A stretch of 64,000 bases of DNA from CBDAPE01 sp965198325 (GTDB taxonomy: Bacteria > Pseudomonadota > Alphaproteobacteria > UBA828 > JAPUJA01): NCBI GenBank assembly GCA_965198325.1, contig CBDAPE010000017.1:1-64000 (forward strand). The letters are read 5' to 3'. A model generated the notes under the pieces. That model worked only from the letters and a program-made list of their open reading frames with translations. It ran no database searches and was not told where the DNA came from. Both the position numbers and the translations under genes were made by a program. Below, piece by piece: positions 16,305-25,103 of this stretch. The stretch's first letter is position 1. Each line of letters opens with the position of its first letter.

Positions 16305-16694
16305 ATGTTCGAACGCTTCAACCCCGGCACCATCATGGAACCCTACGGCGGCAACTATAGCCACGGTCTTGTGATCCCACCGGGCGCCGCGCTGATGTAC
16401 GTCTCGGGCCAGATCGGCGAAACGCGCGACAGCACCATTCTCGAGGGCATCGAGGCCCAGACCCGTCAGGTCTGGGAGAACATCGGGACCGTGCTCGAGA
16501 GCGGCGGTTTTTCGATCGCCGATATCGTCAAGGTCACGAGTTACCTTGCCCGGCGTGCGGATTTTCCGGACTACGCTGGGATTCGTCGGGAGTTCGTCGG
16601 CGATCTCAAGCCCGCCATGACCGGTGTGGTCGTCGAATTGGCTGAAGAAGGCCTGCTCGTCGAGGTCGACGTGATCGCGGCGAAGATGCCGTAA
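16305..16694 (+). CDS. RidA/YjgF/UK114-fold protein
   Basis: The 129-residue protein has the Rid core (LMYVSGQIGETRDSTILEGIEAQTRQVWENI, DIVKVTSYLARRADFPDYAGIRREF). In RidA the substrate-binding Arg lies in a P-A-R-S motif; here the same place reads KPAMTGVVVEL, so the Arg is replaced by Met. This suggests a Rid subfamily without the classic enamine/imine deaminase activity, or with a different substrate. An AGGAGG site precedes the ATG. It lies 15 bp after the GGT-like gene, almost surely in the same operon. Confidence 0.85.
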   Translation: MFERFNPGTIMEPYGGNYSHGLVIPPGAALMYVSGQIGETRDSTILEGIEAQTRQVWENIGTVLESGGFSIADIVKVTSYLARRADFPDYAGIRREFVGDLKPAMTGVVVELAEEGLLVEVDVIAAKMP

Positions 16695-16704
16695 GCCAGG
16701 CGGT

Positions 16705-17694
16705 TTAACTCGGCAGACAGCCCGACTCGATTGCGCGGTGCTTGGTCAGCGCGTAGATCGCGTCGGTCAGCGGTGTGGGGACGCCGACCAGCCGGCCCAG
16801 TTCGATGATCGAGCCGGTGAGCGCGTCGAGCTCCAGGGGCCGACCGGATTCAAGGTCTTGGAGCATCGACGTCCGGAAGTTTCCCACGCCTTCCGCGGCC
16901 GCGAGCCGGCGGTCCATGGAGATCGGCATGGTCACGCCCAAGGCGTTGGCCACCGATTCGCCCTCGCGCATCATGCCGACCGCGACGTTCCGCAAGCCGG
17001 CATCGCTCGCGGCGATGCCGAGCGTCGCGCCGGTCAACGCCGTGATGGGATTGAGCGACAGGTTGCCCCATAGCTTGACCCAGATCTCGGTGCGAATGTC
17101 CGGCCGGAGGGGCGACTTGAAACCCGCGCCGACGAGCGCCGACTGGAGAGCCTGGACGCGTTCGGAGCGCGAACCGTCCGGCTCGCCGATCGGAAAGCGG
17201 TTGCCGGCCGTATGCTCGATCACCTCGACAACGCCCGGTGCCTTGATCTCCGCCGCCTGATAAAGCACACAGCCAACCGCCCGCTGGGGTCCGATCAGGT
17301 CCCACAGCCGCCCGTCCGCGTCGACCGAGGTCAGGCGCGTTCCCTCCCATTCATCGCCGGTCCGGTAGAAATACCACCACGGAACGCCGTTCTGCGCGGT
17401 GAGCACGAACGTCTCGGGTCCCATCAACGGAGCCATCGCCACGCTCGCATCGGCAACGGCGGTTGTCTTCAGGGCCAGCAGCACACAGTCTTGCGGCCCG
17501 AGGTCGGCCGGGTCGTCGGTCGCCGGCGCCCGGACCACCCGTTGTTTGCCGTTTTCGATCACGGTCAGCCCGTCGGCCTTGATCGCGGCCAGATGCGGCC
17601 CTCGTGCGATGAGGCTGACATCCTGGCCGCTTTCGAGCAGGCGGGCGCCGACCATCCCGCCAATCGCACCGGCGCCGTAGACGGCGATCTTCAC
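16705..17694 (-). CDS. panE: 2-dehydropantoate 2-reductase family (ketopantoate reductase)
   Basis: The 329-residue protein begins with a Rossmann NADP site (IAVYGAGAIGGMVGARLLESG) and ends with the ApbA C-terminal helical domain; the catalytic Lys is in RTEIWVKLWGNLSLNPITALTG. PanE reduces ketopantoate to pantoate for coenzyme A synthesis; several paralogues act on other 2-oxo acids, so the exact substrate is uncertain. The start is GTG 17694, overlapping the stop of the pyruvate carboxylase gene (GTGA). It is the third gene of a minus-strand operon: ligase, carboxylase, reductase. Confidence 0.85.
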   Translation of the reverse strand: MKIAVYGAGAIGGMVGARLLESGQDVSLIARGPHLAAIKADGLTVIENGKQRVVRAPATDDPADLGPQDCVLLALKTTAVADASVAMAPLMGPETFVLTAQNGVPWWYFYRTGDEWEGTRLTSVDADGRLWDLIGPQRAVGCVLYQAAEIKAPGVVEVIEHTAGNRFPIGEPDGSRSERVQALQSALVGAGFKSPLRPDIRTEIWVKLWGNLSLNPITALTGATLGIAASDAGLRNVAVGMMREGESVANALGVTMPISMDRRLAAAEGVGNFRTSMLQDLESGRPLELDALTGSIIELGRLVGVPTPLTDAIYALTKHRAIESGCLPS

Positions 17695-20600
17695 GAGGCC
17701 AGCGCTCCGTCCGCGTCGTCGTCCGTCGCCAGAATAACCAGCAGGTCCTTCGCCTCGATTTCCGCGCCGGGCTCCACGAACACCTCTTTGACCATACCGG
17801 CGACCTCCGCATAGACGGTGCTTTCCATTTTCATGGCTTCGATCACCACGAGCGGGTCGCCCGCGACGACCGACTCGCCCGGCTCCACCGCCAGGCTGAC
17901 GACCCGGCCCTGCATCGGCGCCCCGACCTCGCCGGCGGCCCCGTCGCTCACCTTGCGCCGGCCCCGATCGGCACCGCCGAGCAGCGCATCGATCACCGTC
18001 ACGGTCCGGGGTTGGCCGTTCAGCTCGAAGAAGATCGTCCGCCGCCCGCGGGCGTCCGCTTCGCCCATTGCGAGGTAACGCACGATCAGGCGGCGCCCGG
18101 GCCCGATGTCGACATTGAATTCCTCGCCGCTCCGGGGGCCGTAGAAGAACAGCGGCGTTGCCAGCAGCGCCATGTTGGAATAACGCCGCCGGTGGTTGGC
18201 GTAGTCGACGAAGACCTGGGGATACATCAGGTAGGCGGCTAGGTCACGGTCGCTGATTTCCCGGCGTAGCTTGTGGCCGACCTCCTCGCGCACCGCCTCG
18301 AGATCGGCCGAAGCCAATCGTGCGCCGGGCCGTTCAGTCAGCGGCGCTTCGCCGCGCAACACCGTCCTTTGCAAGGCTGCCGGGAAGCCGCCGTGGGGTT
18401 GGCCCAGATCGCCCCGGAACAGTGCGACGACGGAATCGGGAAACGCCACCTCGCGGCTGGGGTCGAGAACGTCGTCCGGGGTTAGATTGTGAGAGACCAT
18501 GAACAGCGCCATATCGCCCACGACTTTCGATGTCGGCGTCACCTTGATGATGTCGCCGAACATGCGGTTGACGTCGGCGTAAGCCCGGATGACCTCGTCC
18601 CAGCGCGATTCCAGCCCCATGCCGCGCGCCTGCTGCTGCAGGTTCGTGTACTGCCCGCCGGGTATTTCGTTGGCGTAGACGTCGGCGGTGCCCGCCCGCA
18701 TGTCGCTCTCGAAAGGCGCGTAGTAGCGCCGCACAACATCCCAATACCGTTCCACTGTCGCGATCGACTCCCGCGGCACGCCGGAGTCACGCCCGGTGCC
18801 GCGCAGCGCCTCGACGATCGATCCTAAATTGGGCTGCGAAGTGAGGCCGCTCAACGGTCCCATCGCGCCGTCGGCGATATCGACGCCCGCCTCGGCGGCC
18901 GAAAGAACACTGGCCGCGGAAATTCCGCTCGTGTCCTGGGTATGGAAGTGGATCGGCAGGCCGATTTCCTGCTTGAGCGTACTTACCAGTCTGCGGACGG
19001 CTTCCGGTTTGCACAACCCGGCCATGTCCTTGATTGCGAGGATCTGGGCGCCTGCCGCTTCGAGTTGCTTGGCGAGTGCGACGTAGTACTTCAAATCGTA
19101 CTTGGTCCGCGAGGGGTCGGTGATGTCGCCGGTATAGCAGATCGCTGCTTCGCACAGCATGCCGGCTTCGCGGACCGCATCGATTGCAACCCGCATGTTC
19201 TCGACCCAGTTGAGCGAATCGAAGATGCGGAAGAGGTCGATGCCGGCGTCCGCCGCCTGCGCGATGAAGAAGCGCACCACATTGTCCGGGTAATTCGCGT
19301 AGCCGACCGCGTTGGACCCCCGGAGCAGCATCTGGAACAGGATGCTGGGTATCCGCTCGCGTAAATCCGCCAGGCGTTCCCAGGGGTCTTCCTTGAGGAA
19401 GCGCATCGCCACATCGAACGTCGCGCCGCCCCACACTTCCATCGAAAACAGCTGCTTGAGTCCGTTCTCGTACGCCGTGGCGGCTACGGTGAGGTCGTAG
19501 GAGCGAACTCGGGTCGCCAGCAGCGACTGGTGCGCATCCCGAAAGGTCGTATCGGTCAGCAGCAGCCGCTCTTGATCGCGGATCCAGTCAGCGAAATTGT
19601 CTGCGCCCAACCGCTTGAAGACGTCGCGGCTGCCGTCTCCCTCGAGGCGCGCGCACGTCGGCGGTTCGGCAATCACCAGATAATCCGGCCGTGCAGCCCC
19701 GCCGACTTCGGGGTTACCGTTGACCAGGACCTCGCCGAGAAAGGTGAGAAGCCGGGTCGCCTGGTCCCGCCGGGGTGGGAAATGAAACAGCTCAGGCGTA
19801 TCGTCGATAAAGCGGGTCGTGAACTCGCCGGAGCGGACGTGCTCATGGCCGATCACGGATTCGAGGAACGGCAGGTTGGTCTTAATGCCCCGGATACGGA
19901 ATTCCCGAAGCGCCCGGTCCATCCGCGCGATGGCCTCCTCGCGGGTCGGTGCCCAGGCGGTGACCTTTTCGAGGAGTGAGTCGAAATGGGCGGTAATCAG
20001 CGCGCCAGAGAACGCTGTCCCGCCATCGAGCCGGATGCCGAAGCCGGTCGCACCCCGATAGGCCGTGATTCGGCCGTAATCCGGAATGAACTGGTTTTCC
20101 GGATCCTCGGTCGTGACTCGGCACTGGATGGCGTAGCCCTTGGCCACAATATCCGTCTGGTCGGGTACGCCGCTGTCGGCCTCGCCGATCGTGGCACCTT
20201 GCGCGATGCGGATCTGCGCCTTGACCAAATCGACACCGGTGATCACTTCGGTCACCGTATGCTCGACCTGGATCCGCGGGTTGACCTCGATGAAGAAGTA
20301 GGCGTCCGTATCCGCGTCGACGAGAAACTCCACGGTGCCGGCGTTGCGGTAGCCGGCGGTCTTGGCCAGGCGCACCGCGGCGGTGCACAGCGCGGCCCGG
20401 GTTTCATCGGCCAGGGCTGTCGCCGGGGCGGTCTCGATCACCTTCTGGTGGCGCCGCTGGATCGTGCAATCGCGTTCGAATAGATGGACAATTTGGCTCG
20501 ACCCGTCGCCCAAAATCTGCACCTCGACATGGCGCGCCCGCTCGACCAGTTTTTCATAGAACACGTCGTCCCGGCCGAAGGCGGCCCGCGCTTCGCGTCG

Positions 20601-21167
20601 CGCGGCATCGAGCTCGCCGGCGAGCGCACCCGGCTCGCGCACGATCCTCATGCCACGCCCGCCACCGCCCCAGCTCGCCTTTACCATCAGCGGATAGCCG
20701 ATGGTGTCCGCCAGCGCCGCCGCGTCTGCCTCGTCGGCGGGAACTTCGCCGCTCGCCGGCAACACCGGAACGTCCGCGGTCTGCGCCAACGCGCGGGCCT
20801 CGACCTTGTCGCCCAGCCTCCGCAGGAGATCACCGTCGGGTCCAATGAAGCGGATACCCGCCGCTTCGCAGGCATCGGCGAAATCAGGATTTTCCGACAG
20901 GAAACCATAGCCCGGATGAATCGCATCCGCGCCAGCGTCCGCCGCGACCCGGAGCATCTCGCCGATGTCGAGATAGGCGTGAATTGGGTCCTGGTCCGAC
21001 CCGATCTCATAGCTTTCGTCGGCCTTGAACCGGTGCAGTGCGAAGCGGTCGTCATGGGCATACACGGCGACCGTGCGAATGCCGAGTTCGGTTGCGGCGC
21101 GGAATACGCGAATCGCGATCTCGCTCCGGTTGGCGACAAGGAGTTTGCGGATGCGATGTGGCTTCAT
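17691..21167 (-). CDS. pyc: Pyruvate carboxylase (single-chain)
   Basis: The 1158-residue protein contains all domains of single-chain pyruvate carboxylase: biotin carboxylase with ATP-grasp (about 5-455; KASWGGGGRGMRIV and FFIEVNPRIQVEHTVTEV), carboxyltransferase (about 535-800; LLTDTTFRDAHQSLLATRVR), the allosteric linker, and a C-terminal biotin carrier with the biotinylated Lys in VIEAMKMES. It converts pyruvate, bicarbonate and ATP to oxaloacetate, replenishing the TCA cycle. The length is typical. It overlaps both neighbours by four bases, the upstream acyl-CoA ligase and the downstream ketopantoate reductase, an unusual operon setting for pyc. Confidence 0.95.
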   Translation of the reverse strand: MKPHRIRKLLVANRSEIAIRVFRAATELGIRTVAVYAHDDRFALHRFKADESYEIGSDQDPIHAYLDIGEMLRVAADAGADAIHPGYGFLSENPDFADACEAAGIRFIGPDGDLLRRLGDKVEARALAQTADVPVLPASGEVPADEADAAALADTIGYPLMVKASWGGGGRGMRIVREPGALAGELDAARREARAAFGRDDVFYEKLVERARHVEVQILGDGSSQIVHLFERDCTIQRRHQKVIETAPATALADETRAALCTAAVRLAKTAGYRNAGTVEFLVDADTDAYFFIEVNPRIQVEHTVTEVITGVDLVKAQIRIAQGATIGEADSGVPDQTDIVAKGYAIQCRVTTEDPENQFIPDYGRITAYRGATGFGIRLDGGTAFSGALITAHFDSLLEKVTAWAPTREEAIARMDRALREFRIRGIKTNLPFLESVIGHEHVRSGEFTTRFIDDTPELFHFPPRRDQATRLLTFLGEVLVNGNPEVGGAARPDYLVIAEPPTCARLEGDGSRDVFKRLGADNFADWIRDQERLLLTDTTFRDAHQSLLATRVRSYDLTVAATAYENGLKQLFSMEVWGGATFDVAMRFLKEDPWERLADLRERIPSILFQMLLRGSNAVGYANYPDNVVRFFIAQAADAGIDLFRIFDSLNWVENMRVAIDAVREAGMLCEAAICYTGDITDPSRTKYDLKYYVALAKQLEAAGAQILAIKDMAGLCKPEAVRRLVSTLKQEIGLPIHFHTQDTSGISAASVLSAAEAGVDIADGAMGPLSGLTSQPNLGSIVEALRGTGRDSGVPRESIATVERYWDVVRRYYAPFESDMRAGTADVYANEIPGGQYTNLQQQARGMGLESRWDEVIRAYADVNRMFGDIIKVTPTSKVVGDMALFMVSHNLTPDDVLDPSREVAFPDSVVALFRGDLGQPHGGFPAALQRTVLRGEAPLTERPGARLASADLEAVREEVGHKLRREISDRDLAAYLMYPQVFVDYANHRRRYSNMALLATPLFFYGPRSGEEFNVDIGPGRRLIVRYLAMGEADARGRRTIFFELNGQPRTVTVIDALLGGADRGRRKVSDGAAGEVGAPMQGRVVSLAVEPGESVVAGDPLVVIEAMKMESTVYAEVAGMVKEVFVEPGAEIEAKDLLVILATDDDADGALAS

Positions 21168-22696
21168 TCTGTCAATCCCAGTTTCTTGGCAAGGCCGATC
21201 CGTTGCAGTTTACCGGTAGCGCCCGTCGGAATCGCGTCGAGAATCAGAATCCGCCGCGGCACCTTGAAGTCGGCAAGCCGCTCGGCGGCGAAGCCGCGGA
21301 TATCCTGCTCGCTCGCATCGGCGCCCTCCCGTAGGACGATTGCCGCGGCGATATCCTGACCGAGCGCCGTATGAGGTACAGCAAAGGCGACGGCCTGGGC
21401 AATCGCCGGGTGCTCGGTCAGCACCTCGTCGACTTCCCGGGGCGAAATCTTCTCGCCGCCGCGGTTGATGATCTCCTTTAAGCGGCCCGAGATCGAAAGG
21501 TATCCGCCGGACTCGAAGGCGCCGAGATCCCCGGTTCGGAACCAGCCCCGGGTAAACGCCGCATCATTGGCCTCGGGGTTGTGATCGTAGCCCACAGTCA
21601 CGTTGGCCCCCCGAATCACGATCTCGCCGGTCTCGCCGGCGGCCAGGGGGCGGCCCGCCGCATCCATGATGGCGACCTCGGGGCCTGCGGGAAGGCCGAC
21701 GCTGCCGGGCTTTCGCGTTGCCGGCGGCAGGGGGTTGCTGGTCATCTGGTGGGCGGCTTCCGTCATGCCGTAAGACTCGATCACGGGCGCATCGAAGACG
21801 GCTTCGAGCTCCGCCATGACCGGCGCGGGCAGTGCTGCCGAAGACGAGCGAAGCAGCCGCAGGCGGATGGCCGCGAGCGCGTCGGGATTGCGTGCGGCGC
21901 GGGCGAGGATCGCCTGATGCATGGTTGGCACCGCGGTAATCCAGCTGGGCTGTGCTTCGGACAGCCAGGTGAAAATCTTGAGCGCATTGAAGCCCGGCGG
22001 ACACACGACTGTCGCGCCTGCCGCGAACGAGGCGAGCACACCGGCAATCAGGCCGTGGATATGAAACAGCGGCATGATGTTGAGGCAGCGATCGGCCTCG
22101 GTAAGGGCCAGCGAGGTGCGGACGTTGTGGGCGGATGCGCAGATGTTCGCCTGGCTCAACGGCACCAGCTTGGACCGCGACGTGGTGCCCGAGGTGTGCA
22201 AAAGGATCGCCGTATCCGATGCCTGAGGCGCCTCGAACGGTGTGCTCGCGGTTGCATTTGGCAGATCGAGCCTAAACCCACCGGCGCCCAGATCGGTATC
22301 GGGACGAAGCTCAATGACGGGAATATCCCGGGCGCGTGCGGCGTCGCCGGCCGGGCCCGCGTCACCGGCCATTACCACCAGGGCGTCGGCGTCGAGGTCG
22401 TCGAGAAAGAAATCGAACTCTTCGCGTCGGTAGGCCGGGTTGAGGGGGGCGGCGGCGGCAAAGGCGGCGACGCCATAGACGGCGGCGGCGAGTTCGGGGC
22501 CGTTGGGAAGGACCAGCGCCAGACGAGCCGACCGGTCGAACCCCGCGCCGCGCAGCTGCTCGCCGGTTCGCGCCAGCAGGGTCGCGAGATCGGAATAGCC
22601 GAGCGGAGAACGGCCCGGGGCTTCGAGGGCGGGTCGCGTGCCCGCCGTCCCGGCGATCCTTTCGACCAGATCAACAACCGTCCTTGGCTCGGTCAA
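21164..22696 (-). CDS. AMP-dependent acyl-CoA synthetase/ligase
   Basis: The 510-residue ANL-superfamily enzyme has the P-loop ILLHTSGTTSRSKLVPLS, the A5 motif SYGMTEAAHQMTSNP, the A7 motif WFRTGDLGAFESGGYLSISGRLKEIINRGGEKISPREVDEV and the catalytic Lys in TGATGKLQRIGL. It activates a carboxylic acid as acyl-AMP and joins it to CoA. The best resemblance by eye is to the oxalyl-CoA/short-chain (Pcs60-like) group, but the substrate is open. First gene of the ligase-pyc-panE operon, with a four-base ATGA overlap with pyc. Confidence 0.85.
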   Translation of the reverse strand: MTEPRTVVDLVERIAGTAGTRPALEAPGRSPLGYSDLATLLARTGEQLRGAGFDRSARLALVLPNGPELAAAVYGVAAFAAAAPLNPAYRREEFDFFLDDLDADALVVMAGDAGPAGDAARARDIPVIELRPDTDLGAGGFRLDLPNATASTPFEAPQASDTAILLHTSGTTSRSKLVPLSQANICASAHNVRTSLALTEADRCLNIMPLFHIHGLIAGVLASFAAGATVVCPPGFNALKIFTWLSEAQPSWITAVPTMHQAILARAARNPDALAAIRLRLLRSSSAALPAPVMAELEAVFDAPVIESYGMTEAAHQMTSNPLPPATRKPGSVGLPAGPEVAIMDAAGRPLAAGETGEIVIRGANVTVGYDHNPEANDAAFTRGWFRTGDLGAFESGGYLSISGRLKEIINRGGEKISPREVDEVLTEHPAIAQAVAFAVPHTALGQDIAAAIVLREGADASEQDIRGFAAERLADFKVPRRILILDAIPTGATGKLQRIGLAKKLGLTE

Positions 22697-22822
22697 GGCC
22701 AGCCACCTCGCTGTGTGCGCGCGTCGGCGAAACCCGCCATCCGACAGGTCGGTCCGGCACGTGCGGCGGGGAGTGTGATCCGCCCGCCGCGCGAGGTCAA
22801 TTCCTCTGGTCGGAAGATGGCG

Positions 22823-23260
22823 TCAGTAGGTGACGTCGAATGGATCGAGGAGGCCGTAATAGTAGCGGGCGCCGCGCTCGGACGCTTGCTGATAGGCGGC
22901 GATGCCGGCCTCGGGGACCAGATCAAATTCCGGGCGGTCCATCCCGCGGATCGCCTGGGAGATCAGTTGGGTCATGAACGGGGTGGAAAAGAAGGCCGCC
23001 AGCGGATCGCTCTGGCTCTGCTCCCGGGCTGCGGCTGGGCGGCGCGACGAGTCCCCCTCGCGCTTCGCCTCCGCGGATGCCGCGAGCCGGATGAACCGGT
23101 CTTCGAGCGGCTGCCCGTCCGCGCGGTCCTCTGTCCGGCCGCCGATCGCCTTCGTCGGGCTGACTGAAACGGTCTGGCTCGAAGACAGATCGGCCCCACC
23201 CGGTTGGGATCCGGGCGGAGCCGAATATGCGGAGGGAATTGTTGCTGCGACCGAAATCAT
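22823..23260 (-). CDS. Hypothetical protein, low-complexity N-terminus
   Basis: The 145-residue frame (from ATG 23260; a longer frame reaches 23329) is Ser/Pro/Ala-rich for about 90 residues. It then has an ordered C-terminal part, DPLAAFFSTPFMTQLISQAIRGMDRPEFDLVPEAGIAAYQQASERG followed by ARYYYGLLDPFDVTY. No catalytic motif or membrane segment is seen. It is not a recognised family; the codon use is ordinary for the genome. It lies alone between the ligase operon and an AT-rich region. Confidence 0.55.
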   Translation of the reverse strand: MISVAATIPSAYSAPPGSQPGGADLSSSQTVSVSPTKAIGGRTEDRADGQPLEDRFIRLAASAEAKREGDSSRRPAAAREQSQSDPLAAFFSTPFMTQLISQAIRGMDRPEFDLVPEAGIAAYQQASERGARYYYGLLDPFDVTY

Positions 23261-23552
23261 TCGGACGGCCTCACCCTGTTTGTTTCGTTCCTGATCTAGC
23301 CGACTCGATTCAAAGCCGGAACTCTCCAAGTAGTCAGACTATAATTGAATTTATATAAAATTGCAAATAAATATGGATTTATGCTTAATATGTTAACCAC
23401 AAATATTAACCTTAGCGGGAATTTTACTATGCCGATGGGGAAAACGCGGGGGTTTGCCCCTCGGGCCGAAGCGATTGCGAAACTGCGGGCATCTGCTAAG
23501 GTTCGCAAAAATTTGACGATTGCTCGACTCTGGAAAGACGGAGACCAAAGCG

Positions 23553-24890
23553 ATGACCAGCGCGACGCCGCTTCAGCTCGACCGAAACGATCTCGAATCC
23601 TACTGGATGCCGTTCACGACGAACCGTCAGTTCAAGGCGGCGCCCAGGCTCTTCGTCTCCGCCAAGGACATGCATTTCACGACCCATGACGGTCGCCAGG
23701 TCCTTGACGGCATGGCGGGCCTGTGGTGCTCGAACGCGGGCCATTGCCGCGCCAGGATCGTCGAAGCGATTCAGGCTCAGGCGGCGCAGATGGACTATGC
23801 GCCGGCCTTCCAGATGAGCCATCCCGGAAATTTCGAACTCGCGTCGCGCCTCGCCATGCTGCTGCCCGGTGACCTCGATTACGTGTTCTACACGAACTCC
23901 GGCTCCGAATCGGTCGATACCGCGCTGAAGATTGCTCTGGCCTACCACCGGGCCAACGGCGAGGCTCATCGCCAGCGCCTGATCGGCCGGGTGCGGGGTT
24001 ACCACGGTGTCGGGTTCGGCGGCACGTCGGTCGGCGGCATGGTCGCCAACCGCAAGCATTGGGGCACCCTGTTGCCGGGTGTCGATCATCTGCCGCACAC
24101 CTATAATGCGGCCGAGATGGCCTACAGCCGGGGCCAGCCCGCGTGGGGTGCTCGTCTGGCTGACGCGCTCGAGGATCTCGTCGCCCTGCACGACGCCTCA
24201 ACGATCGCCGCCGTGATCGTCGAGCCCGTCGCCTGCTCGACCGGCGTGCTCGTCCCGCCGGTCGGCTATCTCGAGCGCTTGCGCGAGATTTGCGACAAGC
24301 ACGGCATTCTGCTTATATTCGACGAGGTGATCACCGGCTTCGGGCGGCTCGGCGCGCCGTTCGCGGCGGAATACTTCAAGACGATCCCCGATCTCATGAC
24401 CTCGGCGAAGGGCCTGACCAGCGGCACGGTTCCGATGGGCGCGGTCTTTGCCCGTCGCCACGTCTACGACACCGTCGTCAACTCCGCGCCCGAAGGTATG
24501 GTCGAGCTGTTCCACGGCTATACCTATTCTGGCCACCCGCTCGCCTGCGCCGCGGCGTTGGCGACCCTCGACCTTTACGAGGAGGAAGGCCTGCTGACCC
24601 GGGCGGCGGAGCTTGCCGATTACTGGGCCGATGGGGTTCATAGCCTGCGGGGCAAGCCTCACGTCATTGATCTCCGCAATATCGGCCTGATCGGCGCCGT
24701 CGAGCTCGAGCCGATCCCGGGCAAGCCCACTGCGCGTGCCGTCGACGTCTTCACCCGCGCCTACGAGAAGGGTCTCCTGGTGCGCACGACCGGCGACACT
24801 GTCGCCCTCTCGCCCCCGCTGATTATTTCCAAGTCCCAGATCGACGAAGTTTTCGGGATTCTGGGCGAAGTCCTAGACGAGATCGGCTAG
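23553..24890 (+). CDS. Omega-amino acid:pyruvate aminotransferase (class III PLP)
   Basis: The 445-residue class III aminotransferase shows the full set of motifs: YTNSGSESVDTALKIA (phosphate site), RGYHGVGFGG, the PLP Asp in LLIFDEVITGFGRLG and the Schiff-base Lys in DLMTSAKGLTSGTVPMG. The opening YWMPFTTNRQFKAAPRLFVSAKDMHF is typical of beta-alanine:pyruvate transaminases. The likely reaction moves the amino group of beta-alanine or another omega-amine to pyruvate. The start ATG 23553 is preceded by a GGAGACC-type site; the frame extension to 23520 begins within an AT-rich promoter-like stretch (23330-23430). Confidence 0.85.
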   Translation: MTSATPLQLDRNDLESYWMPFTTNRQFKAAPRLFVSAKDMHFTTHDGRQVLDGMAGLWCSNAGHCRARIVEAIQAQAAQMDYAPAFQMSHPGNFELASRLAMLLPGDLDYVFYTNSGSESVDTALKIALAYHRANGEAHRQRLIGRVRGYHGVGFGGTSVGGMVANRKHWGTLLPGVDHLPHTYNAAEMAYSRGQPAWGARLADALEDLVALHDASTIAAVIVEPVACSTGVLVPPVGYLERLREICDKHGILLIFDEVITGFGRLGAPFAAEYFKTIPDLMTSAKGLTSGTVPMGAVFARRHVYDTVVNSAPEGMVELFHGYTYSGHPLACAAALATLDLYEEEGLLTRAAELADYWADGVHSLRGKPHVIDLRNIGLIGAVELEPIPGKPTARAVDVFTRAYEKGLLVRTTGDTVALSPPLIISKSQIDEVFGILGEVLDEIG

Positions 24891-25103
24891 GCGAATCAGG
24901 GCTTTCGGGTGTTAACCTATCTCCTGACACCGGGATGGGCGCGATATCCTGGAACGCGCAGTCTGCCTTGCATTCAGCCTTTCTTAACTCCCTAAAATTA
25001 TAGGTGGTCGAGCTGTAGTTGAGATTCTCCCGTTCGAGGCACGGCGTTCGCCGGTTGCGGGTCGGATCGGCCACCTCCAAGGGAGCCAGGAAGGATCCAA
25101 TCG

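Noticed and set aside
23396..23415. CtrA box near the aminotransferase
   Set aside because: Two TTAACC half-sites are present but their spacing (9 bases between TTAA units) does not fit TTAA-N7-TTAA.
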